Of a stretch of DNA of 64,000 nucleotides, positions 16,046-24,682 are shown piece after piece. Origin of the DNA: JACTMZ01 sp044359955. Lineage in GTDB: Bacteria > Verrucomicrobiota > Verrucomicrobiia > Chthoniobacterales > JACTMZ01. The translations under genes were made by a program, and so were the position numbers. Below the pieces are notes generated by a model. That model did no database searches. It was given only the letters and a program-made list of their open reading frames with translations, and was not told the origin of the DNA. Numbering within the stretch: position 1 is the first letter of the stretch; every line of letters starts with the position of its first letter. Location of the stretch: positions 1 to 64,000 of the forward strand of contig JBIKLF010000013.1 in NCBI GenBank assembly GCA_044359955.1. Reading direction: 5' to 3'.

Positions 16046-17005
16046 GTGTCCGCGGCCCCGTTTCAACGCGCCCTCGTCATCCGCGGTGGTGCCCTCGGGG
16101 ATTTTCTCCTCACCCTGCCGGTGCTCAATGCCCTGCGTGAAGCCGCTCCGGGTTCGCGTCTCGAGATGCTTGCTTACCCGGGCATCGCCGCGCTTGCGGA
16201 AAGATCAGGCCTGATTGACGGCGTCCGCTCGATCGAATACGGGCCGCTGGCCAGATTCTTCACCCGAGGCACCGTGCTCGACCCGGGACTGCGCGAATTT
16301 TTCGGGTCATTCGATCTCATCCTGAGCTACCTCTATGATCCCGACGGCATCTTCGCCGAGAACCTCCAAAACTCCGGAGCCACCCGCATCATCACCGGCC
16401 CTCATCGTCCGGGCGAATCAACGCACGCCATTGACCAACTCTCGGTGCCGCTCACCGCACTGGGCCTTCCCCTGGCCGGGCGCGCCACCCGACTGGCCCT
16501 CACGCCGGCAGCACACCAGGCGCCAACCGTGGCCTTGCACCCCGGATCCGGCAGTGCGGCGAAAAACTGGCCGGTTGAAAAATGGCGCCAGTTGGCCGGA
16601 CAACTCCTCACCGCCAATCCCGAGGTGCATCTGGCCATCATCGGGGGCGAAGCCGATGCCGCGGCCGTCGACGCGCTGCGGGATTTGGAAACAACGCGCG
16701 TCGACTTTTGGGAGAGCCTCCCGCTGCCCGAGTTGGCCGTGCGCTTGGCCGGAACGCAACTCTACCTCGGCCACGATACGGGAGTCAGCCACCTCGCAGC
16801 CGCGGCGGGCGTGCCAAGTTTGCTGCTCTTCGGACCAACCGATCCCGGCGTCTGGGCGCCACCCCATGAATACGTCCGTGTTCTGCGCGCGCCGGACGGG
16901 AATCTCCCGGAATTACCTGTCGCCACAGTCCTGGCCGCACTGACGCGATTTCCGGCAGGTCCCCGGCTTGCCACCGGCCAAGAGTCACCAGAGAATCGGA
17001 AATGA
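16046..17005 (+). CDS. Glycosyltransferase family 9 (heptosyltransferase-like)
   Basis: This 319-residue GT-B fold protein resembles ADP-heptose:LPS heptosyltransferases. The N-terminal half has VIRGGALGDFLLTLPVLNAL, and the C-terminal half has VALHPGSGSAAKNWPVEKW and LYLGHDTGVSHLAAAAGVPS, the GT9 nucleotide-sugar binding signature with the conserved D-T-G. It probably adds a sugar to the lipopolysaccharide core at the inner face of the inner membrane. It starts with GTG at 16046 and its end overlaps the TlpA-like gene by 4 bases. Confidence 0.88.
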   Translation: MSAAPFQRALVIRGGALGDFLLTLPVLNALREAAPGSRLEMLAYPGIAALAERSGLIDGVRSIEYGPLARFFTRGTVLDPGLREFFGSFDLILSYLYDPDGIFAENLQNSGATRIITGPHRPGESTHAIDQLSVPLTALGLPLAGRATRLALTPAAHQAPTVALHPGSGSAAKNWPVEKWRQLAGQLLTANPEVHLAIIGGEADAAAVDALRDLETTRVDFWESLPLPELAVRLAGTQLYLGHDTGVSHLAAAAGVPSLLLFGPTDPGVWAPPHEYVRVLRAPDGNLPELPVATVLAALTRFPAGPRLATGQESPENRK

Positions 17006-18057
17006 TGAAAAATCTCCTGGGCTCCGTTCTGCTGCTCGTCGCCTCCTGCCTGCCGGCCCTGGCCGACGAAAATGCCGCGTGGGAAAACCTGCAAAACGAA
17101 GCAGCCCGGCTCACGGAGAACCTGCCCGAAGACGACCAGGAAGCAGGACGCAAAATGCTCGCGGCACGGCTCGACGAGCAGTTGGAGCACTTCAAACAGT
17201 TCCTCCAAGACTACCCGCAAAGTCCGAACCGCTGGGAAGCGCGGATGGCCGTCATGCAAATCGTCAACTCGCTCGCCATGGTGCAGGAGCGCGAACCGGA
17301 GATGACCGGACAGACGGCAGAACTGGAGTCGATCGCCGATGACCAAGAAGCGCCGGAGAACGTGCGGGCCGATGCCGGTCTGGTCCTCCTGCAACTCGCC
17401 TCCATGGACTTCGACCGCCAACGCACCGAACAGGCCGCCCGCGCGCTTTCCCAGGCGATCGAAAAATTCATCGAGACGCATCCCGAAGACGCCCGCCTGC
17501 CCGTCCTGCGCATGACCAAGGCCCAGGCGCTCGAAATTTACGAACCCGACCGCGCACGGGCCATCTTCACCGATCTGACCAAGGACGATGATCCCGAACT
17601 CTCCGGCGCGGCGAAAGCTGCTCTCGAAATGATGGCCATGCGGGACACGCCCGTGGATCTGGCCTTCACCGCCGTCGACGGATCGAAATTCGACCTGGCC
17701 GACCTGCGCGGCAAGGTCGTGCTCCTCGACTTCTGGGCCACGTGGTGTCCGCCTTGTGTCGAGGAAGTTCCCGCATTGGTCGCCACCTACGAAAAATTCC
17801 GCGAGCAGGGCTTCGAGATCGTCGGCATTTCCCTCGACGAGAATAAAGCCGCTTTCGATAAATTCACCGCGGAGAACAAAATGACGTGGCCGCAATTTTT
17901 CGACGGCAAGGGTTGGGAAAACGAACTAGCCAAACGCTTCGGTATCCAGTCCGTGCCGACCATGTGGCTGCTCAACCGCGAGGGAAAGCTGCTTGATGCC
18001 TCGCCGCGCGGACGTCTCGAAGAGGCCGTCAGCGCCGCCCTGGCCGCCCAAAACTAG
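17002..18057 (+). CDS. Exported TlpA/ResA-like thioredoxin-domain protein with helical N-terminal domain
   Basis: The 351-residue protein has a signal peptide (LLGSVLLLVASCLPALADE), an all-helical TPR-like region at about 25-212 and a TlpA-type thioredoxin domain at about 215-350 with the redox pair in WCPPC (C249, C252) and the cis-Pro motif SVPTMWLL. It probably reduces disulfides or heme-lyase partners in the periplasm. It overlaps the GT9 gene by 4 bases and its stop overlaps the convergent SET-domain gene by 4 bases. The long helical N-terminus is unlike minimal TlpA proteins and may bind a partner. Confidence 0.87.
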   Translation: MMKNLLGSVLLLVASCLPALADENAAWENLQNEAARLTENLPEDDQEAGRKMLAARLDEQLEHFKQFLQDYPQSPNRWEARMAVMQIVNSLAMVQEREPEMTGQTAELESIADDQEAPENVRADAGLVLLQLASMDFDRQRTEQAARALSQAIEKFIETHPEDARLPVLRMTKAQALEIYEPDRARAIFTDLTKDDDPELSGAAKAALEMMAMRDTPVDLAFTAVDGSKFDLADLRGKVVLLDFWATWCPPCVEEVPALVATYEKFREQGFEIVGISLDENKAAFDKFTAENKMTWPQFFDGKGWENELAKRFGIQSVPTMWLLNREGKLLDASPRGRLEEAVSAALAAQN

Positions 18058-18596
18058 GCCACCTTGCGCGCGCTCTTTTTTTTGCCCTTCCGGGCGGCAT
18101 GGCGCACCCGCCAACGCAGGGGCGCTTTCACGATGTAGCCGGCGCAATTCTTCGCGCCGCAGCGGCAAGGATGCTCGTGGTAGTGCTCGTAATCGTAGTA
18201 GTAGTCGTAACTCAACTCATCGCCCGGCCGGATTTCGCGGATGGCCACGACCCAGACACGACCGCGCACCACCTGCGACTCGCAGTTGGGTTCGCAAGAG
18301 TGGTTGATGTAGCGCGCCGTGTTCCACCGCACACTGCCGTCGATGTCGACCTTGGTGTTCAGCTCGAAAATGTAGATACAACCGTCGGCCCCACGCTCGG
18401 CCCTCTCCTGCCGCGCCAACTCACGCCTCCACCCCTCGGCCTTGGTGATCCGCTCGCCGGTGTATTCGATGACGCGTGTTCCTTTGGGAATGGTCTTCTT
18501 GGCGAACATCCCGCGTCCGTGGATTTTCGACCCCCGGACCGTAGCCCACTCGCTGCGTGTCGGTTGCGTTTTTTTCTTGGCGACTTTTTTTGGCAT
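18054..18596 (-). CDS. SET-domain protein lysine methyltransferase
   Basis: The 180-residue product is almost entirely a SET domain. It shows GRGMFAKKTIPKGTRVIEYTGE at the N-terminal side, the catalytic pseudoknot motifs RYINHSCEPNC (95-105) and GDELSYDYYY (125-134), and a post-SET zinc cluster CRCGAKNC (144-151; C105, C144, C146, C151). Both ends are Lys/Arg-rich, suggesting contact with nucleic acid or with a basic target. It should methylate a protein lysine with S-adenosylmethionine; the target is unknown. SET proteins are of eukaryotic type but occur in Chlamydiae and other bacteria. Confidence 0.9.
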   Translation of the reverse strand: MPKKVAKKKTQPTRSEWATVRGSKIHGRGMFAKKTIPKGTRVIEYTGERITKAEGWRRELARQERAERGADGCIYIFELNTKVDIDGSVRWNTARYINHSCEPNCESQVVRGRVWVVAIREIRPGDELSYDYYYDYEHYHEHPCRCGAKNCAGYIVKAPLRWRVRHAARKGKKKSARKVA

Positions 18597-18690
18597 GGTT
18601 GACCGCGTCTTCTAGCAGAAGCCATCCCGCCGACCAAGCAGCATCAAAGACATCGTCAGGGCCCCGCGCCTCGCACAAGATGGGCGCAAC

Positions 18691-19872
18691 ATGGAGCACC
18701 GTGATGTTGTCGTCCTTGGCGCCGGAGCCGCCGGGTTGTTTTGCGCCCTGACCGCCGCACAAAACGGCCGCCGTGTCCTCGTCCTCGAGCACAGCGACCG
18801 GCCCGGCAAAAAAATCGCCATCTCCGGCGGCGGGCGCTGCAATTTCACCAATCTGCGGGCCGGCCCGGACAACTATCTCTCCTCCAACCCGGAATTCTGC
18901 CGCTCCGCCCTGGCCCGCTACACCCCGGCCGATTTTCTCGCCTTGGTCGAACGCCACGGCATCCACTGGCATGAGAAGAAGCTCGGGCAACTTTTTTGCA
19001 ATACGAGTTCGCGCGAGATCATCGCGCTCCTGCTCGAGGAATGTGCGAAGGCCGGGGCGGAAATCCGCTGCGGGGCCCGCGTTGGTGAAATCAGCAAGCC
19101 CGACGGCTTCCACCTGCGCACCGACACCGCCACCCTCACCTGCAATGCTCTCGTCGTTGCCACCGGAGGTCTCTCCTTTCCCAAACTCGGCGCGAGTGAC
19201 CTCGGCTACCGTATCGCCAAACAATTCGGCCTGAAACTCACCGAAATTCGCCCCGGCCTCGTGCCCCTCGCCTTCGGGGACGCCGACAAGCACGAACTCG
19301 GCCCGCTGAGCGGCGTCTCCTTGCCCGTCCGGGTGCGGCACAAGAAAGCGGTCTTCGAGGAAGCGATGCTCGTGACCCATCGCGGACTGAGCGGACCCGC
19401 TGTCTTGCAAATCTCGAACTACTGGCACGAAGGCGAAAGCCTGGCCTTCGATCTCCTGCCCTCTGGCGGGGACCTTCCTTCCCCGGGCCGGGGCACCGCG
19501 ATCGCCCAGTTGTCGGCCGTCTGGCCAAAGCGATTCGCCGAGGCGTGGTGCGAGCGTCATGCCCCGGCCAAACCCGTAGCCCAGTGGACGGCCGCGGAAC
19601 GGGCCCGCGTGCAAGGCCTCATCCACCATTGGCCGGTCGAATTCGCCGGAACCGAGGGCTACCCCAAAGCGGAAGTCACCCTCGGCGGCGTTGACACGCG
19701 TGAGCTGTCCTCGAAAACCATGGAAGCGCGCGCCGTGCCAGGACTTTATTTCATTGGCGAGGTCGTCGATGTCACCGGCTGGCTCGGCGGCTACAATTTC
19801 CAGTGGGCTTGGGCCAGCGCGCACGCCGCCGGGACCGCCTTGGCCCTGCCAGGGGTCGCGCTACGGACTTGA
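18691..19872 (+). CDS. HI0933-family FAD-dependent oxidoreductase
   Basis: This 393-residue flavoprotein begins with the dinucleotide-binding motif VVVLGAGAAGLFCALTAAQ and contains the family signatures DRPGKKIAISGGGRCNFTN, VVATGGLSFPKLGASDLGY and, near the C-terminus, GEVVDVTGWLGGYNFQWAWA, which closes the FAD site. The family includes the reductases BaiN-like and RdsA-like; the physiological substrate is mostly unknown. The ATG at 18691 opens the Rossmann strand. Its 3' end overlaps the convergent O-antigen ligase gene by 12 bases. Confidence 0.9.
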   Translation: MEHRDVVVLGAGAAGLFCALTAAQNGRRVLVLEHSDRPGKKIAISGGGRCNFTNLRAGPDNYLSSNPEFCRSALARYTPADFLALVERHGIHWHEKKLGQLFCNTSSREIIALLLEECAKAGAEIRCGARVGEISKPDGFHLRTDTATLTCNALVVATGGLSFPKLGASDLGYRIAKQFGLKLTEIRPGLVPLAFGDADKHELGPLSGVSLPVRVRHKKAVFEEAMLVTHRGLSGPAVLQISNYWHEGESLAFDLLPSGGDLPSPGRGTAIAQLSAVWPKRFAEAWCERHAPAKPVAQWTAAERARVQGLIHHWPVEFAGTEGYPKAEVTLGGVDTRELSSKTMEARAVPGLYFIGEVVDVTGWLGGYNFQWAWASAHAAGTALALPGVALRT

Positions 19873-21804
19873 TCCGCGAACAAACTCCTCCAACGCGGTT
19901 ATTTCCGGCGGGGTGACCGTGGCCCCGGGCAGCCTCCTCGCCAGCCGGAAGAGACGCAGCGCTTCGTCATAGCGCTCCCGCCGCAAGAAATAATAGCCCA
20001 AATACTCGTAGCCCGTCGCGTAGTCGGGATCGAGCGCGATACCCCGCAAATGAAAGGGCAAGGCTTCCGCGAACAATCCGCGGTGCGTCTGAGCCAGCCC
20101 ATACTCGCGGGAGCCCCGTGCGGAAAAAGGGCGCTGCCCAAGAAACTTTCGCCAATCCCCGGCGCACGCCTCGGCCCAGGGCCCACGGGCCAAATGCTCC
20201 AAGGTTGCTCCGCGTTGACGTCCCGCATAGTCCCCCGCCATGGCAAGCAGGCGCGGATTGTCCGGATCCAGAGCCAAGCCGGCCGCCAGCTCGGCCTTGA
20301 GCACGGCCTCCTCCCCGCGAAGGAGCGCATTCTCCGCTTGGAGCGCGCGCCATTCCGCCGGCGCATCGCGCGCCACCCACCAGACGAGCACCGCACCCGG
20401 GATGGCCGGCATCAGTCCCAACAAACGCAACCACCTCGGTGGCGGAGCGCCCACATACGACAAGCGCGCTCCGGCCAGCCATCCGGCGCAGAGCGCCAGC
20501 AACATGGCTACGGGCGCAATATGCAGGCGATAATCAAAAAAAGAATGCACCGCCTGCGCCGCCCATGCCGCGAGGGCGCCGCTGACCAGACCGAGTTCCA
20601 TGCTCTGCGGGAACCATCCAGTCGGCGCCGCCTCACGGGCCAATCGCAGGGCATTACGCCATCCGGCGGCAAAATGGACCACGAACATGACGGTCCCGAG
20701 AGCAAGGCCGATCCATCCATATTCAACGAGTAGTTGCAGCCAATCGTTGTGCGCATGAATCGGCGGCACGTCAAAGAGTCCCGCCCGGTAGCGCAGCGAC
20801 ATCTGGTCGAACATGTTCGCCCCCACCCCGAACGACGGGTCGAGCGGCAGCATGGGGCGCACTATGGTAAACCAAAGGCGTTCGCGATAAACATCGCCGC
20901 CGATCTCCTCGAGGCGGAAACGGACGAGCAAACTTTCCGCCCCGACGGAGACAGCAAGCAGCAATGGCAAAATGATGAGAATAACCGCCGCCGCCATGAT
21001 CCGGAACCGGTTGACCATGGCACCGCGATTCAGGATAAAAAAACTGACCAGCGCGAAAACAACCAGGCCCAACGTCGCCCCCAGGTAAGCAGCCCGCGCC
21101 AGCGAAAGAACCAATGCGGCAAATCCGGCTGCCGTCACCCAGAGGAGAAGCATTTTCACCACCGGGCCGCCGCGCCCCCAGACCAACATGCCGAGAGCGA
21201 GAAACGTGGTGACCTGCAACACGGCCGAGAGCGAGCCCCGGCCGGCCAAGGTTCCGGAGACAAATCCCCGATTGACCATGCCTTCATCGCCAAGTGGCAG
21301 CAACAACCTGGGTGCGAGGTCGGCCAACGGATGAAAGGCCGCGTCCGCCGTGAACTGCACGAGAACAATCCCGACCTGCACCACCAGCATGAGGAAAACG
21401 ACGGTCAGCACGAGCCACCGCGGACCCTCCCCGCGCAGCTGCCACGCCACGACGAGATAGACCGCCAGTGCGCCGAGCAGAAGCCACGCATCCTCGCGCG
21501 CGGCATAGGCATCCGGACTCGTGGCCTGACGCCAAAAAAGATATCCGACAAAAAGCAAGGTGGCGCCCACACACCAGGCGCCGGGCGCATCACGGGTCCT
21601 CCAAAAAGCCGCGCCAGCCACCACCGCGGCCGTCCCCACCAAGAGGAAGCCGGGTGCCGCCAAGGCCGGATAAAACCAGCCTCCCAGCAGCAACTGAGAT
21701 GCCACCACCCCGGCGGCCAAGAGAGCTGCCGAACACCATGTAAGCAACTGGCTGGCCACAGAAAATGATACTAGGGCCAGAACAAGGGCACGCTCAACCT
21801 TCAT
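19861..21804 (-). CDS. O-antigen ligase-like (WaaL/Wzy_C) membrane protein with C-terminal TPR region
   Basis: The 647-residue protein has about a dozen hydrophobic helices in its first 480 residues, including the O-antigen ligase domain with the periplasmic loop AHNDWLQLLVEYGWIGLALG, a recognisable Wzy_C/WaaL signature. The last 150 residues are soluble and TPR-like (ALPFHLRGIALDPDYATGYE). It likely joins or polymerises surface glycans on the periplasmic side of the inner membrane. The start at 21804 precedes a signal-anchor (ALVLALVSFSVASQLL). No other O-antigen genes flank it; the GH-GT2 fusion and GT9 genes are elsewhere in the window. Confidence 0.85.
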   Translation of the reverse strand: MKVERALVLALVSFSVASQLLTWCSAALLAAGVVASQLLLGGWFYPALAAPGFLLVGTAAVVAGAAFWRTRDAPGAWCVGATLLFVGYLFWRQATSPDAYAAREDAWLLLGALAVYLVVAWQLRGEGPRWLVLTVVFLMLVVQVGIVLVQFTADAAFHPLADLAPRLLLPLGDEGMVNRGFVSGTLAGRGSLSAVLQVTTFLALGMLVWGRGGPVVKMLLLWVTAAGFAALVLSLARAAYLGATLGLVVFALVSFFILNRGAMVNRFRIMAAAVILIILPLLLAVSVGAESLLVRFRLEEIGGDVYRERLWFTIVRPMLPLDPSFGVGANMFDQMSLRYRAGLFDVPPIHAHNDWLQLLVEYGWIGLALGTVMFVVHFAAGWRNALRLAREAAPTGWFPQSMELGLVSGALAAWAAQAVHSFFDYRLHIAPVAMLLALCAGWLAGARLSYVGAPPPRWLRLLGLMPAIPGAVLVWWVARDAPAEWRALQAENALLRGEEAVLKAELAAGLALDPDNPRLLAMAGDYAGRQRGATLEHLARGPWAEACAGDWRKFLGQRPFSARGSREYGLAQTHRGLFAEALPFHLRGIALDPDYATGYEYLGYYFLRRERYDEALRLFRLARRLPGATVTPPEITALEEFVRGSSP

Positions 21805-21892
21805 CGGATTTCTCTGTCCAGTGACCCGAGGGAAGGAAACCTCTTGTCAGTGCGGAAAAAATGCTTTTAATGAAAGAAGAATCCCTAGTGTC

Positions 21893-22654
21893 ATGAACTT
21901 CACCCTCCGCCGCTCCATATCCCTCATCGCTGCCGCCATGACCTGCGGCTTCTCGTCCCTCATGGCGCAAGACTTGCCCAGCCAGACCGCCGCTGCCGAA
22001 AAAATAGCGGCCGGCAACAATGTGGCTGAAGCGGCCGCCAAACAAATTGCCGCCGACCTCGCCGAGGCCTTCGGCCCGCAGGGCGACTCCGATGCTCTGC
22101 TCCAGGCCGTCGAGCAAATGTCCGCCCAAAACCCCGCCGATGCTCCAGCCATCGCCGCCGCGGCCACTGCTTTCAACACCAGCCCGGAATTCGCCGCCCG
22201 CGCGGCGGTGGCTGCCGCCCGAGGCGCCCCGTCCACGGCCGCCTCGTCCGCTGCCGCCGTGGCCACTGCGGTTCCCGCTGCCGCCGCAGCTGTCGCCGTC
22301 GCCGTGGCCACCGCAGTCCCCGCCTCCGCCCCAGCCATTGCGGCCGCCGTGGCCACTGCGGTCCCCGCCTCCGCCCCGGCCATTGCGGCCGCCGTAGCCA
22401 CTGCCGTTCCTGCTTCCGCCGCCGCCATTGCTGCTGCCGTGGCCACCGCAGTTCCTGCCTCCGCCGCCGCCGTCAGTCAAAGCGTCTCGACAGCGGTTCC
22501 CGACCAAGCACAAGCAGTTGCAGACGCGGTCGCGCAAAGTTCGCAACAAAGCGCTGCAGGTTCCACAAGTTCCGGAGGAACACCCCCTACCGCTGGCGGA
22601 TTTGGCGGCGGTGGTGGCGGCAGCAGCGGTGGTGGCTCCTCAGCGTCGAATTGA
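21893..22654 (+). CDS. Secreted Ala/Val-rich protein with 15-residue tandem repeats
   Basis: The 253-residue product has a signal peptide (SISLIAAAMTCGFSSLMA), a helical Ala-rich region at about 30-115, then six consecutive 15-residue repeats at about 122-211 with the pattern AVATAVPASAxAIAA, and a Ser/Gly-rich tail ending in a run of glycines. The ATG at 21893 directly precedes the signal peptide. No catalytic motif is seen. The regular Ala/Val periodicity with one Pro per unit suggests a fibrous or adhesive surface protein, which is inference. It is divergent from the O-antigen ligase gene and 49 bases upstream of fabD. Confidence 0.7.
   Translation: MNFTLRRSISLIAAAMTCGFSSLMAQDLPSQTAAAEKIAAGNNVAEAAAKQIAADLAEAFGPQGDSDALLQAVEQMSAQNPADAPAIAAAATAFNTSPEFAARAAVAAARGAPSTAASSAAAVATAVPAAAAAVAVAVATAVPASAPAIAAAVATAVPASAPAIAAAVATAVPASAAAIAAAVATAVPASAAAVSQSVSTAVPDQAQAVADAVAQSSQQSAAGSTSSGGTPPTAGGFGGGGGGSSGGGSSASN
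22256..22525 (+). repeat. 45-bp coding tandem repeat, six units
   Basis: Units begin at 22256, 22301, 22346, 22391, 22436 and 22481 at exact 45-base spacing, each starting gccgtggccac or a close variant; the sixth is diverged. The units differ mainly at third codon positions, so the protein repeat is better conserved than the DNA. This array could expand or contract by slippage. Confidence 0.85.
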
Positions 22655-22703
22655 CGCACCTCACGGACTCGCTTTCTCCCGAGCGGATCGGCATACAGAA
22701 AGG

Positions 22704-23627
22704 GTGAGAAAAAATTTCGCCCTTATCTTTCCCGGCCAAGGAGCCCAGGCCGTCGGCATGGGCCAGGAACTGGCCGCACACTTCCCGGCCGCCGCGGAAA
22801 TCTTCCGTCAGGCCGATGAAATCCTCGGCTGGCCGCTGAGCAAGATCTGCTGGGAAGGCCCCGAGGAGGAACTGACCAAGACCTCCGTCTGTCAGCCCGC
22901 ACTTTACGTCCACGGCCTCGCCGCGCTCGCCGTGGTGCGGGAAAATCTGGGAGATTTCCCCGTGGCCGGCACGGCCGGACTCTCCCTCGGCGAATTCACC
23001 GCCCATGCCGCCGCTGGCACTTTCGATTTCGCGACCGGACTGCGCCTGGTGGCCCAACGCGGACAATTCATGCAGGAAGCCTGCGAGGCCACCGAGGGGG
23101 GCATGGCGGCCATGATCGGGGCGGGGGAAAATGTCGTGCGTGACCTCGCCGCCGCCACCGATGTCGATGTGGCCAACCTCAATTCCCCCGGGCAGATCGT
23201 CATTTCCGGCGAGGCCAGCAAGGTTGCCCTCGCGGTCGGCCTGGCCAAAGATTACGGCATTCGCAAGGCGGTGGAACTCAAGGTGGCGGGCGCCTTCCAC
23301 TCACGGCTCATGCAACCGGCCTACGAACGTCTCGGCGCAGTGCTCCTGCAGACCCCGCTGCACGAACCGCGCTATCCCGTGGTCTGCAATGTCGAGGCCA
23401 AGCCGGTGCACACGGCGGACGACATCCGGCGCTCCCTCGCCGACCAAGTAACCGGCAGCGTGCGTTGGGCGGACAGCATGACGTGTCTGCTCGACGAACT
23501 GGGTTGTGATACTTTTCTCGAACTCGGTCCCGGCACAACCCTTGCGGGCATGTTGGGACGCATTCGCAAGGGAACATCCGTCCATTCCATCGGCACTCCG
23601 GCCGACCTCGACGGTCTCGTCCTCTGA
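22704..23627 (+). CDS. fabD: Malonyl-CoA:ACP transacylase
   Basis: FabD loads malonyl groups onto acyl carrier protein for fatty acid synthesis. The 307-residue product has IFPGQGAQAVGMG at the N-terminus, the nucleophile serine in AGLSLGEF (S94), QRGQFMQEA with the CoA-binding Arg, and the catalytic His in AGAFHSRLM (H199). The usual GHSLG motif reads GLSLG here. The GTG at 22704 follows a purine-rich stretch (agaaaggg) and matches the family start; the longer frame upstream lies within the Ala-rich gene. Other fab genes are absent from the window. Confidence 0.93.
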   Translation: MRKNFALIFPGQGAQAVGMGQELAAHFPAAAEIFRQADEILGWPLSKICWEGPEEELTKTSVCQPALYVHGLAALAVVRENLGDFPVAGTAGLSLGEFTAHAAAGTFDFATGLRLVAQRGQFMQEACEATEGGMAAMIGAGENVVRDLAAATDVDVANLNSPGQIVISGEASKVALAVGLAKDYGIRKAVELKVAGAFHSRLMQPAYERLGAVLLQTPLHEPRYPVVCNVEAKPVHTADDIRRSLADQVTGSVRWADSMTCLLDELGCDTFLELGPGTTLAGMLGRIRKGTSVHSIGTPADLDGLVL

Positions 23628-23662
23628 TTGCCTCGGCGCACCCGCGCACTCATAGTAATCCC

Positions 23663-24586
23663 ATGTTCTTGGCCGACGAAATCAAGCGCCTGAAAAACGA
23701 GCGCCATGCCGTCATTCTCGCCCACAACTACCAAGGAGCCGAGATCCAGGAGTTGGCGGATCACGTGGGCGACTCGCTCGGCCTCGCCTACCGGGCGGCC
23801 GAGACGGAGGCCGACGTCATTGCTTTTTGCGGCGTCCACTTCATGGGAGAGACGGCGAAAATCGTCAATCCCGGCAAGACCGTGGTTCTCCCCGACCTCA
23901 ACGCCGGCTGCTCGCTCAGCGATTCCTGCCCGCCCGAGAAACTGGCCGCTTACCTCGAGGAGCACGCCGCGAAAAATTATTACGTCGTCGCCTACATCAA
24001 TTGCTCGGCCGGGGTGAAGGCGCTCTCCGATGTCATCTGCACCAGCGGCAATGCGGTCAGAATTGTCGAAAGCGTCCCGGCCGACCGCAACATCCTCTTC
24101 GTCCCCGACGAGAACCTCGGCGCCTGGGTCACCGAACAAACCGGACGTCCCATGACCCTGTGGAAGGGCAACTGCTATGTCCACGTCGAATTCACCCGCC
24201 AGAGCATCGAAAAGATCCGCCGCGAATACCCCGACGCCCCCGTGGTCGCCCATCCCGAGTGCACCCACGCGGTGCGCCTGCTGGCCGACGAAGTTTGCTC
24301 GACCGAAAAAATGGTCAGCTACTGCCGGCAATCTCCGGCCGAGGCCTTCATCATCGTCACGGAATCCGGCATGCTGCACCGGCTCCGCCGCGAGATCCCG
24401 GAGAAAACTTTCATCCCCGGCCCGACCGACCACTGCGCTTGCGCGGACTGCCGCTACATGAAGATGAACACGCTGGAGAAACTGCGCGATTGCCTGCGCG
24501 ACCTCGCACCGCAAATCATTCTGCCCGAAGATTTGCGCGCCCGCGCCGAATCCCCCATCCGCCGCATGCTCGAGTTAAGCCGGTAG
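23663..24586 (+). CDS. nadA: Quinolinate synthase
   Basis: NadA condenses iminoaspartate with dihydroxyacetone phosphate to quinolinate for NAD synthesis, using a [4Fe-4S] cluster. The 307-residue protein shows AVILAHNYQ, DSLGLAY, FCGVHFMGETAKIV, the cysteine-bearing AGCSLSDSCP and INCSAGVKAL, HPECTHAV and the C-terminal DHCACADCRYMKMNTLEK. Length fits the shorter NadA type. The stop is followed 5 bases later by a dispersed repeat that leads into the RAYT module. No nadB or nadC is seen nearby. Confidence 0.95.
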   Translation: MFLADEIKRLKNERHAVILAHNYQGAEIQELADHVGDSLGLAYRAAETEADVIAFCGVHFMGETAKIVNPGKTVVLPDLNAGCSLSDSCPPEKLAAYLEEHAAKNYYVVAYINCSAGVKALSDVICTSGNAVRIVESVPADRNILFVPDENLGAWVTEQTGRPMTLWKGNCYVHVEFTRQSIEKIRREYPDAPVVAHPECTHAVRLLADEVCSTEKMVSYCRQSPAEAFIIVTESGMLHRLRREIPEKTFIPGPTDHCACADCRYMKMNTLEKLRDCLRDLAPQIILPEDLRARAESPIRRMLELSR

Positions 24587-24591
24587 CACCA

Positions 24592-24674
24592 CCAGGTAGG
24601 GCGCGGCGTCCCCGACGCGCCGGGTGCATGCCGCCACCCGCCACCCGCGGCGGGTCCGGAGGCCCCGCCCCACC
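24592..24674 (+). repeat. Left composite repeat (modules B then A)
   Basis: Module B, 24592-24637, contains the near-palindrome gcgtcccccgacgc-type core (gcgtc/gacgc). Module A, 24646-24674, contains cggag-type self-complementarity around ccggaggccccg. Both recur on the other side of the transposase gene, which marks them as the likely recognition repeats of the enzyme. Confidence 0.8.
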
Positions 24675-24682
24675 TTGGGGAA

